From NCBI RefSeq assembly GCF_023101145.1, contig NZ_CP073714.1:3472001-3536000 (forward strand): a stretch of 64,000 nt of DNA, read 5' to 3'. Below, piece after piece: positions 51,153 to 60,244 of this stretch (position 1 is the first letter of the stretch; each line of letters opens with the position of its first letter). A program made the translations under genes and the position numbers. This stretch comes from Paenibacillus pabuli. GTDB lineage: Bacteria; Bacillota; Bacilli; Paenibacillales; Paenibacillaceae. The notes beneath the pieces were generated by a model. The model worked only from the letters and a program-made list of their open reading frames with translations, was not told where the DNA came from and made no database searches.

Positions 51153-53444
51153 TTAAACCGTTGCTGTAACATGCTTCTCACGGGCAATCTTGGTTGCATC
51201 AACCATGTTGCGCAAGGAAGCAACGGTTTCTTCGAGTCCACGAGTTTTGAGACCGCAATCCGGATTAATCCAGAACAGTTTAGGATCCAATACACGCAAG
51301 GCACGTTCGATCATGCTTGTCATTTCATCCACACTTGGAACACGTGGGCTATGGATATCATATACGCCAAGTCCAATGCCCAGTTTATACGTGTTCAACT
51401 CAAAGCTGTGAATGAGTTCACCATGACTGCGGGATGTCTCGATCGAAATAACGTCGGCATCCATCGCCTCGATGGAATCAATCATGTCATGGAATTCGCA
51501 ATAGCACATATGTGTGTGAATTTGAGTCGTGTCTTGAACCGTGCAAGTGGAAATACGGAATGCTTTGACAGCCCAAGCCAGATAATCGGCTTGCTCGTTT
51601 TCCTTCAATGGCAGTCCTTCGCGAACCGCAGGCTCGTCGACCTGGATCATGCCAATACCTGCTTGCTCCAATGCTTCGACTTCTTGTCTCAGCGCATACG
51701 CCAATTGATATGCAATGTGCTCGCGCGGAATGTCTTCACGTACAAAAGACCAGTTCATGATAGTGATCGGTCCAGTAAGCATACCTTTTACAGGACGTTG
51801 TGTCTGGGATTGTGCATACTTGGTTTCTTCAACGGTCATTTCTCCGGTAAATGCAACGTCTCCGAAAATAATGGGTGGTTTTACGCAGCGGGAACCGTAT
51901 GATTGTACCCATCCGAATTGTGTAAAGGCAAACCCTGCAAGTTTTTCCCCAAAGAACTCTACCATGTCGGTACGCTCAAACTCACCATGTACGAGGACAT
52001 CGATTTCGATCTCTTCCTGAATTTTGATCCAGATATCAATTTGATCCCGGATGAACGCAGCATACTGCTCATTGTTCAACTCACCCTTGCGCCACAATTG
52101 ACGTGCTTTACGCACTTCTGCGGATTGTGGGAAGCTTCCGATAGTCGTTGTCGGGAAAAGAGGCAATTTCCATTTGTCCTGCTGCGCGATATGACGCTCT
52201 GCAAACGGGCGGGAACGTTCCGGCTGTTGAACACGGAGTGTTGCCACGGCCTCTTGAACCGCAACACGATTGCGCTCTTCGGATTGCTGGAGAGCCTGGA
52301 TCGTACGATCGGAATTTTCAATCTCAGCGATGATTTCAGCGTTTCTTGAAGACAATGCTTTTGTCAACAGAACGATCTCGTCCAACTTTTCATCTGCAAA
52401 TGCCAGAGCATTTTTCAGTTCGGATGTGAGTTTGGTTTCACGCTCTGTCGTTACCGGAACATGAAGCAAGCTGCATGAAGATTGCACGATTAAACGTTCA
52501 GGTGTCACGAGTTCAGCCAGTTCATCCAACAGCTTCAGTTTTCCTGGCAAAGATGCTTTCCAGATCCCGCGGCCGTCAATTACCCCAGCACCCAAAACTT
52601 TATCCGCCGGGAAACCGGACGCTTGAATGGACTGAATGTTACCCGTAGCGCCATGTACAAAATCAAGTCCGATACCCTGAACCGGTAGGGCAACAATGTT
52701 GTTATAGTTCTCAACGGATTCAAAGTAGGTTTGCAGCATAATGTTCAGACCCGGTACAGCAGATGCAAACGTCTCATAAATTTTGTTAAGCAGCTGTAGG
52801 TCAGCATCACTTGTTTTGGTAACGAGGATTGGCTCATCAATCTGTACCCACTGAACACCTTCATTTGCAAGCTCCTGTAGCACTTGTACATAGAGTGGAA
52901 GCAACCGGTCCAGCCAAGCGTTCGTTTCGGATTTATCATATCCTTTGGACAGCTTCAGGAAGGTCAACGGTCCGACAAGTACCGGTTTGCCTTCAATACC
53001 GAGCTTCTCTTTGGCTTCCCGATAAGCAATAAGCGGTTTGTTTTCCGTAAGAGCAGGGGAAGCACCATCGAGTTCAGGCACGATATAGTGATAGTTCGTG
53101 TTAAACCATTTTGTCATTTCACTTGCTGCTGCATCTTTCGTTCCCCGTGCAATTCCGTAATAGACGGACAAAGGTACAGCGCCACCATCATATGCAAACC
53201 GTTTTGGAACAATGCCGAACATAACGGCAGTATCCAAAATGTGGTCATAATAACTGAAATCATTGACAGGAATAAGATCGATACCTTTTTCTTGCTGCTT
53301 GCGCAGGTGATCTAAACGAATCTCTTGCAAACGTGCTTGAAATTCGGTTTCTTCCAGCTTACCTGACCAGAATGCCTCCAAAGCTTTCTTCCATTCCCGA
53401 TCCGCACCAATTCGTGGATATCCCAATACACTGCTTTTTGTCAT
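51153..53444 (-). CDS. metE: Cobalamin-independent methionine synthase
   Basis: A 763-residue enzyme that transfers a methyl group from methyltetrahydrofolate polyglutamate to homocysteine. Length and both barrels are complete: N-terminal SSVLGYPRIGADREWKKALE, C-terminal FPTTTIGSFPQSAEVRKARQ, zinc ligands in THMCYCEF and NPDCGLKTRG. It follows GAGGAG. The short leader contains no S-box or T-box; instead a palindrome lies 85 bases upstream. Confidence 0.96.
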   Translation of the reverse strand: MTKSSVLGYPRIGADREWKKALEAFWSGKLEETEFQARLQEIRLDHLRKQQEKGIDLIPVNDFSYYDHILDTAVMFGIVPKRFAYDGGAVPLSVYYGIARGTKDAAASEMTKWFNTNYHYIVPELDGASPALTENKPLIAYREAKEKLGIEGKPVLVGPLTFLKLSKGYDKSETNAWLDRLLPLYVQVLQELANEGVQWVQIDEPILVTKTSDADLQLLNKIYETFASAVPGLNIMLQTYFESVENYNNIVALPVQGIGLDFVHGATGNIQSIQASGFPADKVLGAGVIDGRGIWKASLPGKLKLLDELAELVTPERLIVQSSCSLLHVPVTTERETKLTSELKNALAFADEKLDEIVLLTKALSSRNAEIIAEIENSDRTIQALQQSEERNRVAVQEAVATLRVQQPERSRPFAERHIAQQDKWKLPLFPTTTIGSFPQSAEVRKARQLWRKGELNNEQYAAFIRDQIDIWIKIQEEIEIDVLVHGEFERTDMVEFFGEKLAGFAFTQFGWVQSYGSRCVKPPIIFGDVAFTGEMTVEETKYAQSQTQRPVKGMLTGPITIMNWSFVREDIPREHIAYQLAYALRQEVEALEQAGIGMIQVDEPAVREGLPLKENEQADYLAWAVKAFRISTCTVQDTTQIHTHMCYCEFHDMIDSIEAMDADVISIETSRSHGELIHSFELNTYKLGIGLGVYDIHSPRVPSVDEMTSMIERALRVLDPKLFWINPDCGLKTRGLEETVASLRNMVDATKIAREKHVTATV

Positions 53445-53528
53445 GACGTAAAACTCCTCTACAATATGTTACCAAAAAGTTATCACATATCCGGAGTTAT
53501 AATGTAATTCCATTAAGTTATATCTAGC

Positions 53529-53545
53529 TATAGCCTATGGCTATA
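53529..53545. promoter_or_regulatory. TATAGCC-TAT-GGCTATA palindrome upstream of metE
   Basis: Perfect 7-base arms around TAT, 85 bases before the metE start and 60 bases before the SMR operon promoter. T-N11-A symmetric sites of this size are typical of LysR regulators, which control methionine genes in several Firmicutes. Confidence 0.5.
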
Positions 53546-53598
53546 CCGGTGTGGCATGAAAGCAATTAATAATGGTAAACATCAAGATATTATAAAAC

Positions 53599-53627
53599 TT
53601 TACAAAAAACCGTCTGGACGGTATAGT
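53599..53627 (+). promoter_or_regulatory. Promoter with embedded TetR operator for the SMR-TetR operon
   Basis: TTTACA (53599-53604), 17 bases, TATAGT (53622-53627). The spacer contains ACCGTC-TG-GACGGT (53609-53622), a perfect 14-base palindrome, so repressor and polymerase cannot bind together. Confidence 0.75.
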
Positions 53628-53671
53628 TAACTGGGATTGAGTAACGTTATGTATATGGAAGGAATGAGAGC

Positions 53672-53992
53672 ATGGTTGCATATTTTTTATTGGGTTTGGC
53701 AATTGTATCTGAAGTTTTTGGTAGTTCCATGATGAAATTATCAAACGGATTCCAAAAAAAACTTCCGATCGTAGGATTGATTTTGGGAATGGGTACAGCG
53801 TTCTTTTGTCTTTCACTGGCTTTAAAAACCATTCCGCTAGGTACCGCATATGCAACGTGGTCGGGTGTGGGAACTGCTCTTACAGCGCTCGTTGGCATAG
53901 TGTTTTATAAAGAGAGCGTGAACATCAGAAAAATCTCGGCATTAATTTTAATCATTGCTGGGGTCGTAATTATGAAATTGGCTCATAGCTGA
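53672..53992 (+). CDS. SMR multidrug pump subunit 1 (Qac/Ebr type)
   Basis: A 106-residue, four-helix protein. The proton/drug glutamate is in LAIVSEVFGSSMMKLSNGF and helix 3 reads AYATWSGVGTA. The SEVFGSSMMK form places it in the quaternary-ammonium/EmrE branch, unlike the Gdx pair at 735-1387. The start follows GGAAGGAATGAGAGC. It is the first of three cotranscribed genes. Confidence 0.9.
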   Translation: MVAYFLLGLAIVSEVFGSSMMKLSNGFQKKLPIVGLILGMGTAFFCLSLALKTIPLGTAYATWSGVGTALTALVGIVFYKESVNIRKISALILIIAGVVIMKLAHS

Positions 53993-54013
53993 GCAAAAAT
54001 GGAGGAATGAATA

Positions 54014-54364
54014 ATGAAAGGGTATTTTGCACTGGCCATTGCCATTATTGCAGAGGTTTTCGGTACTACCATGCTAAAGTTGTCGGATGGATTCACGAAT
54101 CTGCTACCTTCAATTGGACTTGTTGTTGGCATGGCGTTATCTTTTTATTCCTTGACAATGGGTTTGAAAACAATTCCATTGAGCACTGCTTACGCCATAT
54201 GGGCAGGTGTAGGGACAGCAATAACTGCCTTGCTTGGCGTCATTTTATGGAATGATCCTTTCAACATGCTTTCGGGAATTGGACTCATTTTGGTCATTGG
54301 GGGCGTAGTACTTTTGAACTTATCCAAAAGTCCAGCCAAATCATCAAACGCAAGTCAATCTTAA
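54014..54364 (+). CDS. SMR multidrug pump subunit 2 (Qac/Ebr type)
   Basis: A 116-residue paralogue with AEVFGTTMLKLSDGF and AYAIWAGVGTAITA and a short polar tail. It lies 21 bases after subunit 1 with GGAGG upstream. Paired SMR genes such as EbrAB usually work as heterodimers with opposite membrane orientation. Confidence 0.9.
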   Translation: MKGYFALAIAIIAEVFGTTMLKLSDGFTNLLPSIGLVVGMALSFYSLTMGLKTIPLSTAYAIWAGVGTAITALLGVILWNDPFNMLSGIGLILVIGGVVLLNLSKSPAKSSNASQS

Positions 54365-54392
54365 ATAAATGTACATGAAGGAGAAGATCTGT

Positions 54393-54935
54393 ATGAGAAG
54401 TAATTCAAGACGTCATGAGCTACTCGCATCAGCATCATATATTGTCGAACATTTGGGCATGGAGAAATTGACATTGGAAGCTGTTGCTAAACATGCGGGA
54501 GTAAGCAAGGGTGGATTGCTCCATCATTTTCCCAATAAAGAAGCTATCGTTACTGCCATGATCGAGGAATTCGGGGATACGTTTTTCTCTGAAATACAGC
54601 AAAAATCAATTGAAAGCATAAACGAAGTCGGGAAATGGAGCAGGGCTTATATCGAAACGACCTTCCATGACACCCAAACAACTGCTGCTTTGAGTACGGC
54701 GCTTTTGGCCGTGTTATTCTCGAATCCTGAATTACGTGCATCGTACAATAAAAAAAATAACGTCCTTCAAACAGAAATTTTGAACGATGGCATTGATCCC
54801 GTGAATGCTGCTATTATAAAGTTAGCAACAGATGGATTATGGTTTTCAGAGATTTTCGGCGTCGGAACCTTGGATCAGGATATTCGAAATCAGGTAGAAG
54901 AAAGACTCATGAAGATGTCTTTTGAAGCAAAATGA
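54393..54935 (+). CDS. TetR family repressor of the SMR operon
   Basis: A 180-residue regulator with the DNA-binding part LTLEAVAKHAGVSKGGLLHH then FPNKEAIVTAM. I start at ATG 54393 after AAGGAG; the frame from 54369 adds a fragment without a ribosome site. As last gene of the operon it would limit its own synthesis by binding ACCGTCTGGACGGT in the promoter at 53599. Confidence 0.88.
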   Translation: MRSNSRRHELLASASYIVEHLGMEKLTLEAVAKHAGVSKGGLLHHFPNKEAIVTAMIEEFGDTFFSEIQQKSIESINEVGKWSRAYIETTFHDTQTTAALSTALLAVLFSNPELRASYNKKNNVLQTEILNDGIDPVNAAIIKLATDGLWFSEIFGVGTLDQDIRNQVEERLMKMSFEAK

Positions 54936-54993
54936 GAATGCTCGGTTTCTTGCCACGTGTGCAGCAGGTTGTAAAGAATATAAACTAAACTCA

Positions 54994-55030
54994 GGGGCTC
55001 CTTAACACATGTTCGTTAGGGAGCTTCTTT
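54994..55030 (+). terminator. Terminator of the SMR-TetR operon
   Basis: GCTCCTTAAC and GTTAGGGAGC form a stem with one mismatch, followed by TTCTTT. Confidence 0.65.
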
Positions 55031-55140
55031 GGGTTCTCCAACCGTTTTTTTAAGCTAGTTTAGAAGGGACAGCTATACTTGATGCATAATAATGATAACT
55101 AGATCATTGTTGAACTGGAAAATGAGGAAAGGGTGATTCG

Positions 55141-56019
55141 ATGGGTGTACCTACTTTTCTTGAAACAGGTCATATGACAGAAGGTTTACCGATCCGGGTG
55201 ATTCATACTGGTAATCCGTTTAATTTTGCCGCCCACTGGCATGAAGAGGTTGAATTGGTTGTGGTGAATGGAAAGAGCGCAAGGATTGGCGTAAATAACC
55301 ATGTGCATGAGTTGAAACAAGGGGACGTATTGTTAATCAAACCAGGGGATGTTCACTGTTTCTTGCCTGGAACCAATCATCTAACCATTATTCAGTTTCG
55401 ACTGGAATTGTTAACAGGGAGTTTTACAACGGATAAGGAAACACAGAATCTGAGAGAGCTTTTCAATAAAACTACGGTGATCCCGTCAAACATTAGTAAC
55501 GAGCAAAATCTGGAAAAATATATAGATGCATTACTGGATGAAGAAAAGGATCAACAGGCGGGATATCGCTGGTTAATGGTGGCCAGATTATATGATCTCA
55601 TCGTTCATATGTTGCGTACAAAGGCACCCATTACTGATGTAATAACTTCAGGCTCCCCCTGTACGCCTTCCAAAAAATTCGAATTTCTCGAATCAGTCTG
55701 TGAATACCTGGAGGAACACTATGCTGAACCGATCAAACTGGATCAAGTCGCGGAGCACATTAAATTCAGCAAGTTCCACGTATGTAAATTGTTCAAAGAG
55801 ATCAAAGGCATCACACTGATGGAATACCTGAATCATTTTCGAATCATCAAATCGGAATGGGCGTTATTGTTTCGCGAAGAATCCATTCTGGATATTGCGA
55901 TTGGTCATGGATTCAACAATGTGAACTCGTACAACCGTCTGTTCAAAAAATATAATGACTGCACTCCGTCTGAATTTCGCAAGAAGCATCGTACAAATAT
56001 CACAACATATGAAGGATGA
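55141..56019 (+). CDS. AraC family regulator with cupin domain
   Basis: A 292-residue regulator. The cupin part has HWHEEVELVVVNGKSARIGV with metal-like histidines and LIKPGDVHCFLPG; the C-terminal DNA-binding part has IKLDQVAEHIKFSKFHVCKL and SILDIAIGHGFNNVNSYNRL. It precedes a sugar importer in the same direction by 85 bases and is its likely activator. Confidence 0.9.
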   Translation: MGVPTFLETGHMTEGLPIRVIHTGNPFNFAAHWHEEVELVVVNGKSARIGVNNHVHELKQGDVLLIKPGDVHCFLPGTNHLTIIQFRLELLTGSFTTDKETQNLRELFNKTTVIPSNISNEQNLEKYIDALLDEEKDQQAGYRWLMVARLYDLIVHMLRTKAPITDVITSGSPCTPSKKFEFLESVCEYLEEHYAEPIKLDQVAEHIKFSKFHVCKLFKEIKGITLMEYLNHFRIIKSEWALLFREESILDIAIGHGFNNVNSYNRLFKKYNDCTPSEFRKKHRTNITTYEG

Positions 56020-56072
56020 TTCACAATATTTGGGGAGAAAGCCTTCTCCAAAATCCATATACTCTAATAAAT

Positions 56073-56086
56073 TGTAAGCGTTTCCT
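56073..56086 (+). promoter_or_regulatory. cre-type CcpA site before the third importer
   Basis: TGTAAGCGTTTCCT matches the cre variant TGWAARCGYTWNCW at every position and lies just upstream of the ribosome site GAAGGAGGGG, where it would act as a roadblock or repressor site. Confidence 0.6.
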
Positions 56087-56104
56087 TTTTGAAGGAGGGG
56101 GCCC

Positions 56105-57379
56105 ATGAAGAAGTTTAAGCTTAAATATATCTCCATGATTGCACTCGTAAGCGCAGTGATAATGGTGTCCGGCTGCCAATTAAATGGAGCCAACCAGCCC
56201 AAGCAGGAAGAGATTACCGTTTGGAGTTTTACGGATGAAGCAGGTTATGCCATTGAGAAATTTGAGGAGAAATATCCGGACATTAAGGTGAACTTTGTTA
56301 ATATTCCGGGCAATTTCTACATCACCAAACTTAAGTCTGCACTACAGACAACGTCCAAGGCACCGGATGTGTTTATGATCGAGAATGCAAATATAAGAGA
56401 GCTGATTGATGTGCCTTATCTGGAGAATTTATCGGCAGCACCGTATAACGCCAATGAACTGATTCCAGAGCAATATGCTTTTGTGCAGGCCAATGAGAAG
56501 GATAGCGAAGGAAATATTAGAGCAATCGGTTATCAGGGAACGCCTGGAGGCATCTATTATCGAAGAGATCTAGCCAAAGAATATCTGGGTACGGACGATC
56601 CGGAGAAGGTGGCGCCGCAGATCGATACTTGGGAGAAGATATTTGAGATTGGCGAGAGGGTCCAGCAGCAGAGTGGAAACAAAGTTCATGCCCTTGCCAA
56701 CTGGAATGCGGTATCCAATTCATATGATGGTATTCCTTGGGTTAAGGATGGGAAGTTAGTGATTGATCCCACCTATATGAAGGTGCTTGACCTTGTTCGT
56801 GAAGCACGTCAGCGACATGTGCTTGCAGAGTTGGATGATGGTAGTGCGGGGTATGCAGCTTCGATGCAAAAAGGGCAGGTGATGTTCTATCCTGGAGCGA
56901 CCTGGGCGCTGCAATACACTTTTAAGGCAAACGCGCCGGATACCGAAGGGTTATGGGGCCTCGCGCCCGGACCATCTGCTTTTAGTGCCGGTGGAACTTA
57001 TATTGCGATGTACAGCAAAAGTGACAAAAAAGATCTGGCCTGGAAGTTCATTGAGTTTTATAACTTTGATCATGATTTCCTGTCTGAGCTTGCGAAGGAG
57101 CAGGACTATTTCACAAGCAACATGGTCGTGAATGATCAGCTGGCGAGATCTGTATCTTCAGCATATTTGGGCGGGCAGAAGCATTTTGAATTTTTCTCGG
57201 AAGCGGCCAAGCAGGTTCCTGTATATGCGCGAACCAAATATGATTCAATCATTAACAATGATATCTTCAAAAATGTACTCCAGTTGTACCTCAATAACGA
57301 CATTCAGACCAAGGAAGAGGCCATAAAACGTATAAAGCGTGATGTCAAATTGAGATTTCCGGAGCTGGAAGTGGATTAG
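56105..57379 (+). CDS. Extracellular sugar-binding lipoprotein
   Basis: A 424-residue family 1 solute-binding protein with lipobox VSGC. Features include EITVWSFTDEAGYAIEKFEE, YQGTPGGIYYRRDLAKE and MFYPGATWALQY, as in multiple-sugar-binding proteins. It is the first gene of an importer with permeases at 57432 and 58338. Strong ribosome site GGAGGGG. Confidence 0.92.
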   Translation: MKKFKLKYISMIALVSAVIMVSGCQLNGANQPKQEEITVWSFTDEAGYAIEKFEEKYPDIKVNFVNIPGNFYITKLKSALQTTSKAPDVFMIENANIRELIDVPYLENLSAAPYNANELIPEQYAFVQANEKDSEGNIRAIGYQGTPGGIYYRRDLAKEYLGTDDPEKVAPQIDTWEKIFEIGERVQQQSGNKVHALANWNAVSNSYDGIPWVKDGKLVIDPTYMKVLDLVREARQRHVLAELDDGSAGYAASMQKGQVMFYPGATWALQYTFKANAPDTEGLWGLAPGPSAFSAGGTYIAMYSKSDKKDLAWKFIEFYNFDHDFLSELAKEQDYFTSNMVVNDQLARSVSSAYLGGQKHFEFFSEAAKQVPVYARTKYDSIINNDIFKNVLQLYLNNDIQTKEEAIKRIKRDVKLRFPELEVD

Positions 57380-57431
57380 CTTAGAAGTAAGCAAATGCCT
57401 TTTAATCATCCGATGACTGGAGGTACAAATC

Positions 57432-58322
57432 ATGTTTGCCAAGTCCATTCGCAAAGACCATTACGGATACTATTTCATCGCTCCATTCTTCATTCTTTTC
57501 GCCATTTTTGGGCTTTATCCAATCTTGTATTCGCTCTACATCAGCTTTACCAACTTTGACGGGATTACTACGCCGGACTTTGTTGGAATAGGTAATTATG
57601 TTGCGGTTTTACAAGATCCTCTTTTCTATAAGACGCTGTTTAATACCCTTTTTATCTGGGGTGTCTCCGTAGTCCCTCAGTTAACCGTTTCACTTGTCCT
57701 TGCCTTTATTCTCAACGACAAGTTGCTTAAGGGAAGAGACATTTTCAGAGCGGTTTATTTCTTTCCCAATATCGTTACCGCTGCATCCTTGGGCCTGCTT
57801 GTGAGTCTGATTTTTGATTGGCAATCCGGAGGCTTGAATCATTTTCTCGTTCAAGTTGGGCTCATCGAAGATCCAATTAACTGGAAAAATGATCCCTGGT
57901 TTATGCGACTGATCGTTTCATCCATTCTGTTCTTTCAATACTTTGGTTACTCCATGGTCATCTACCTGGCAGGGCTTCAGGGTATTGATCCCGCTCTGCA
58001 GGAAGCCGCTCAAATGGATGGGGCGAAAAAGAAACATATTTTTATTCATATCATTGTTCCAATGCTTCGCCCAATCATTTTGTTTCAGATGATCACTTCC
58101 ATTATTGGGGGCATTCAGATTTTCGATCAGCCGTTTACGTTGACAAATGGAACAGGTGGCCCGGATCGTGCAGCCATGACGAGTATTATGTATCTGTATA
58201 ATGTGGCATTTCAAAGTACACGTTTTGGTTATGGAGCGGCCATTGCATTCTGTCTGTTCATCATCATTATTCTGCTATCGGTCATATCCTTCATGATGAC
58301 GAAGCGCAAGAGCCGTGCATAG
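57432..58322 (+). CDS. ABC sugar permease, first subunit (MalF/LacF type)
   Basis: A 296-residue, six-helix membrane protein; the docking loop reads EAAQMDGAKKKHIFIHIIVP and the opening DHYGYYFIAPFFILFAIFGL is typical. It follows CTGGAGG and precedes the second permease by 15 bases. Confidence 0.92.
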   Translation: MFAKSIRKDHYGYYFIAPFFILFAIFGLYPILYSLYISFTNFDGITTPDFVGIGNYVAVLQDPLFYKTLFNTLFIWGVSVVPQLTVSLVLAFILNDKLLKGRDIFRAVYFFPNIVTAASLGLLVSLIFDWQSGGLNHFLVQVGLIEDPINWKNDPWFMRLIVSSILFFQYFGYSMVIYLAGLQGIDPALQEAAQMDGAKKKHIFIHIIVPMLRPIILFQMITSIIGGIQIFDQPFTLTNGTGGPDRAAMTSIMYLYNVAFQSTRFGYGAAIAFCLFIIIILLSVISFMMTKRKSRA

Positions 58323-58337
58323 GGAGGGGGAAATGAA

Positions 58338-59219
58338 ATGCAAACCGTCAAACCGGTCGAGCAACAAAAAGTCATTCTACAGTCTTACGATTCTGTGAAG
58401 CGTCTGACACTGGGCAAAGTCATTATTTATCTGTGTTTGATTAGCCTTGCCGTGATCTGTATCATTCCATTTTATCTCATGCTCATCTATTCCACACATA
58501 ACAATGCAACGATCGCATCTACATTTACGTTTCTGCCCGGACCCTTCCTGTTGGATAATTATACGAACATGGCTTCCAAAATCAATATCTGGCGCGGGTT
58601 TGCCAACAGCTTTTTCATTGCCGGAACGTCTACGGTGCTATCCCTGTATATCGGTTCCCTAACCGCATATGGCTTCGCCAAGTTCAAATTCAAAGGTCGC
58701 AACTGGCTATTTCTGTTTTTGCTTGCTACGATGATGGTTCCCGGGCAGCTCGCACTGATCGGGATGTATCGTCTGTTCAGTACGTTAGGCTTGCTGGATA
58801 GCTATGCAGCGATCATTTTGCCTGCAGCGGCGAATGCATTTAATGTATTTTTTATCAAACAATTTATGGAAAGCAGCATTCCAGATGAGATTATTGAATC
58901 TGCACGCGTAGATAGCGCAGGGGAGTTCCGTACATTCAATCAGATTGTTTTGCCCATTCTGGGCCCGGCAATCTCAGCCCTTGGCATATTTACCTTTATC
59001 GGTTCGTGGAATAATTTCCTTACGCCGCTGGTCCTGTTTTTCTCCCTGGATAAATATCCACTCCCGGTACTCGTTGCACTGGTGCAAGGATATTATGGGA
59101 TGGATTACGGGCTGTTGTATTTGGGAGTTGCGATCTCGATCTTGCCTATTATCATAGTGTTTGCGATATTCTCCAGACAAATTATAGGCAGCGTTGCATT
59201 GGGTGCGGTGAAAGGATAG
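58338..59219 (+). CDS. ABC sugar permease, second subunit (MalG/LacG type)
   Basis: A 293-residue, six-helix membrane protein with docking loop ESARVDSAGEFRTFNQIVLP and the standard ending GSVALGAVKG. Ribosome site GGGAGGGGG. The operon carries no glycosidase or ATPase gene, so the sugar must be processed by an enzyme encoded elsewhere. Confidence 0.92.
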   Translation: MQTVKPVEQQKVILQSYDSVKRLTLGKVIIYLCLISLAVICIIPFYLMLIYSTHNNATIASTFTFLPGPFLLDNYTNMASKINIWRGFANSFFIAGTSTVLSLYIGSLTAYGFAKFKFKGRNWLFLFLLATMMVPGQLALIGMYRLFSTLGLLDSYAAIILPAAANAFNVFFIKQFMESSIPDEIIESARVDSAGEFRTFNQIVLPILGPAISALGIFTFIGSWNNFLTPLVLFFSLDKYPLPVLVALVQGYYGMDYGLLYLGVAISILPIIIVFAIFSRQIIGSVALGAVKG

Positions 59220-59234
59220 AGCGTGTACGGAAAT

Positions 59235-59300
59235 AGTCGCCTTATTGGCGGCTTTTCGTATTATCAGGTGAGCCAGTAATTACTGGTTGGCCTTTTTTGT
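59235..59300 (+). terminator. Tandem terminators of the third importer operon
   Basis: First AGTCGCC/GGCGGCT over TTATT with TTTT (59235-59256), then GCCAGTAAT/TACTGGTTGGC with six T residues (about 59270-59298). Confidence 0.8.
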
Positions 59301-59488
59301 TGTTTAACATCAATACGCTTATCGCATTGGGGACTTAAATCATGGACATCGATGCCTTAAAAGTGATGGAACACCGTTTTGAAAGCCTTTCCAAAAATCT
59401 ATGATATACTACGATATGACTGGCATACCATGGAAAAAAGATATTCAAACTTATCGTTTCCTTCAATTTCACCTGCAAAGGAGATGTC

Positions 59489-60244
59489 ATGATGTTTAAT
59501 GTTCTTGTTGTTGACGATGAGTGCGCTCAAAGAGAAGGCATTAAGGATTTGATCTCTCACTACGGATTTCCCTTTCAAGTATGGGAAGCTGAGAACGGGA
59601 AGAGCGCAGAGCGAATTCTGGTTCAGAATGCAATTGATATCCTCATCACTGACGTTAAAATGCCTCTTATGGACGGACTGGAGCTTAGCAAACAAGCCAG
59701 GAAAACGCAGCAAAATATAAAGATTGTCATCTGCAGCGGTTATGATGAATTCGAATATGCCCGCAGTGCGATTCGGCTGGGTGTGGTGAATTATTTACTC
59801 AAGCCGCTGGTCAGGGAAGAGTTTCTACAGGTGATGGAAGATATTACGCAGATTCGTGCTTATGGCGGGGGTCCCGAACCGGAATCCATGGAATCAAAGG
59901 TCATCCGACAGGTGAAGGATTATGTGAAGGATAACCATCAGAGAGATATATCATTATCCGAGGCTGCTCACGATGTGTATTTGTCTCCAGGGTATTTGAG
60001 CATTTTGTTTAAAAAGGAGACCGGGGAGAACTTCTCGAAATATTTGACCGATTACCGTTTGCGGCGTGCAAGCCATCTGCTCGCTCATTCGAATATGAAA
60101 ATCAATGATATTGCAGGGGCTGTTGGTATCGACAATCATTCTTATTTTGCCAAGCTGTTCCGAAACAGGTTCGGTGTCAGTCCGTTACAGTTCAGAGAGT
60201 GCGGGGTGCTTCATGATCGGATGGATCAAGAGCAAATTCAATGA
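59489..60244 (+). CDS. Response regulator, compact YesN/AraC type
   Basis: A 251-residue regulator: REC domain with phospho-acceptor in ITDVKMPLMDG (D55) and, after only about 20 linker residues, the AraC DNA-binding domain (ISLSEAAHDVYLSPGYLSIL; KINDIAGAVGIDNHSYFAKL). It lacks the 250-residue middle region of typical YesN proteins such as the one at 25553. ATGATG follows AAAGGAG. It overlaps the kinase gene by 32 bases, in the order regulator then kinase. Confidence 0.92.
   Translation: MMFNVLVVDDECAQREGIKDLISHYGFPFQVWEAENGKSAERILVQNAIDILITDVKMPLMDGLELSKQARKTQQNIKIVICSGYDEFEYARSAIRLGVVNYLLKPLVREEFLQVMEDITQIRAYGGGPEPESMESKVIRQVKDYVKDNHQRDISLSEAAHDVYLSPGYLSILFKKETGENFSKYLTDYRLRRASHLLAHSNMKINDIAGAVGIDNHSYFAKLFRNRFGVSPLQFRECGVLHDRMDQEQIQ

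Noticed and set aside
50974..51156. 60-codon open frame after the ligase gene
   Set aside because: It runs straight through the terminator hairpin at 51080-51117, has no ribosome site and no recognisable family.
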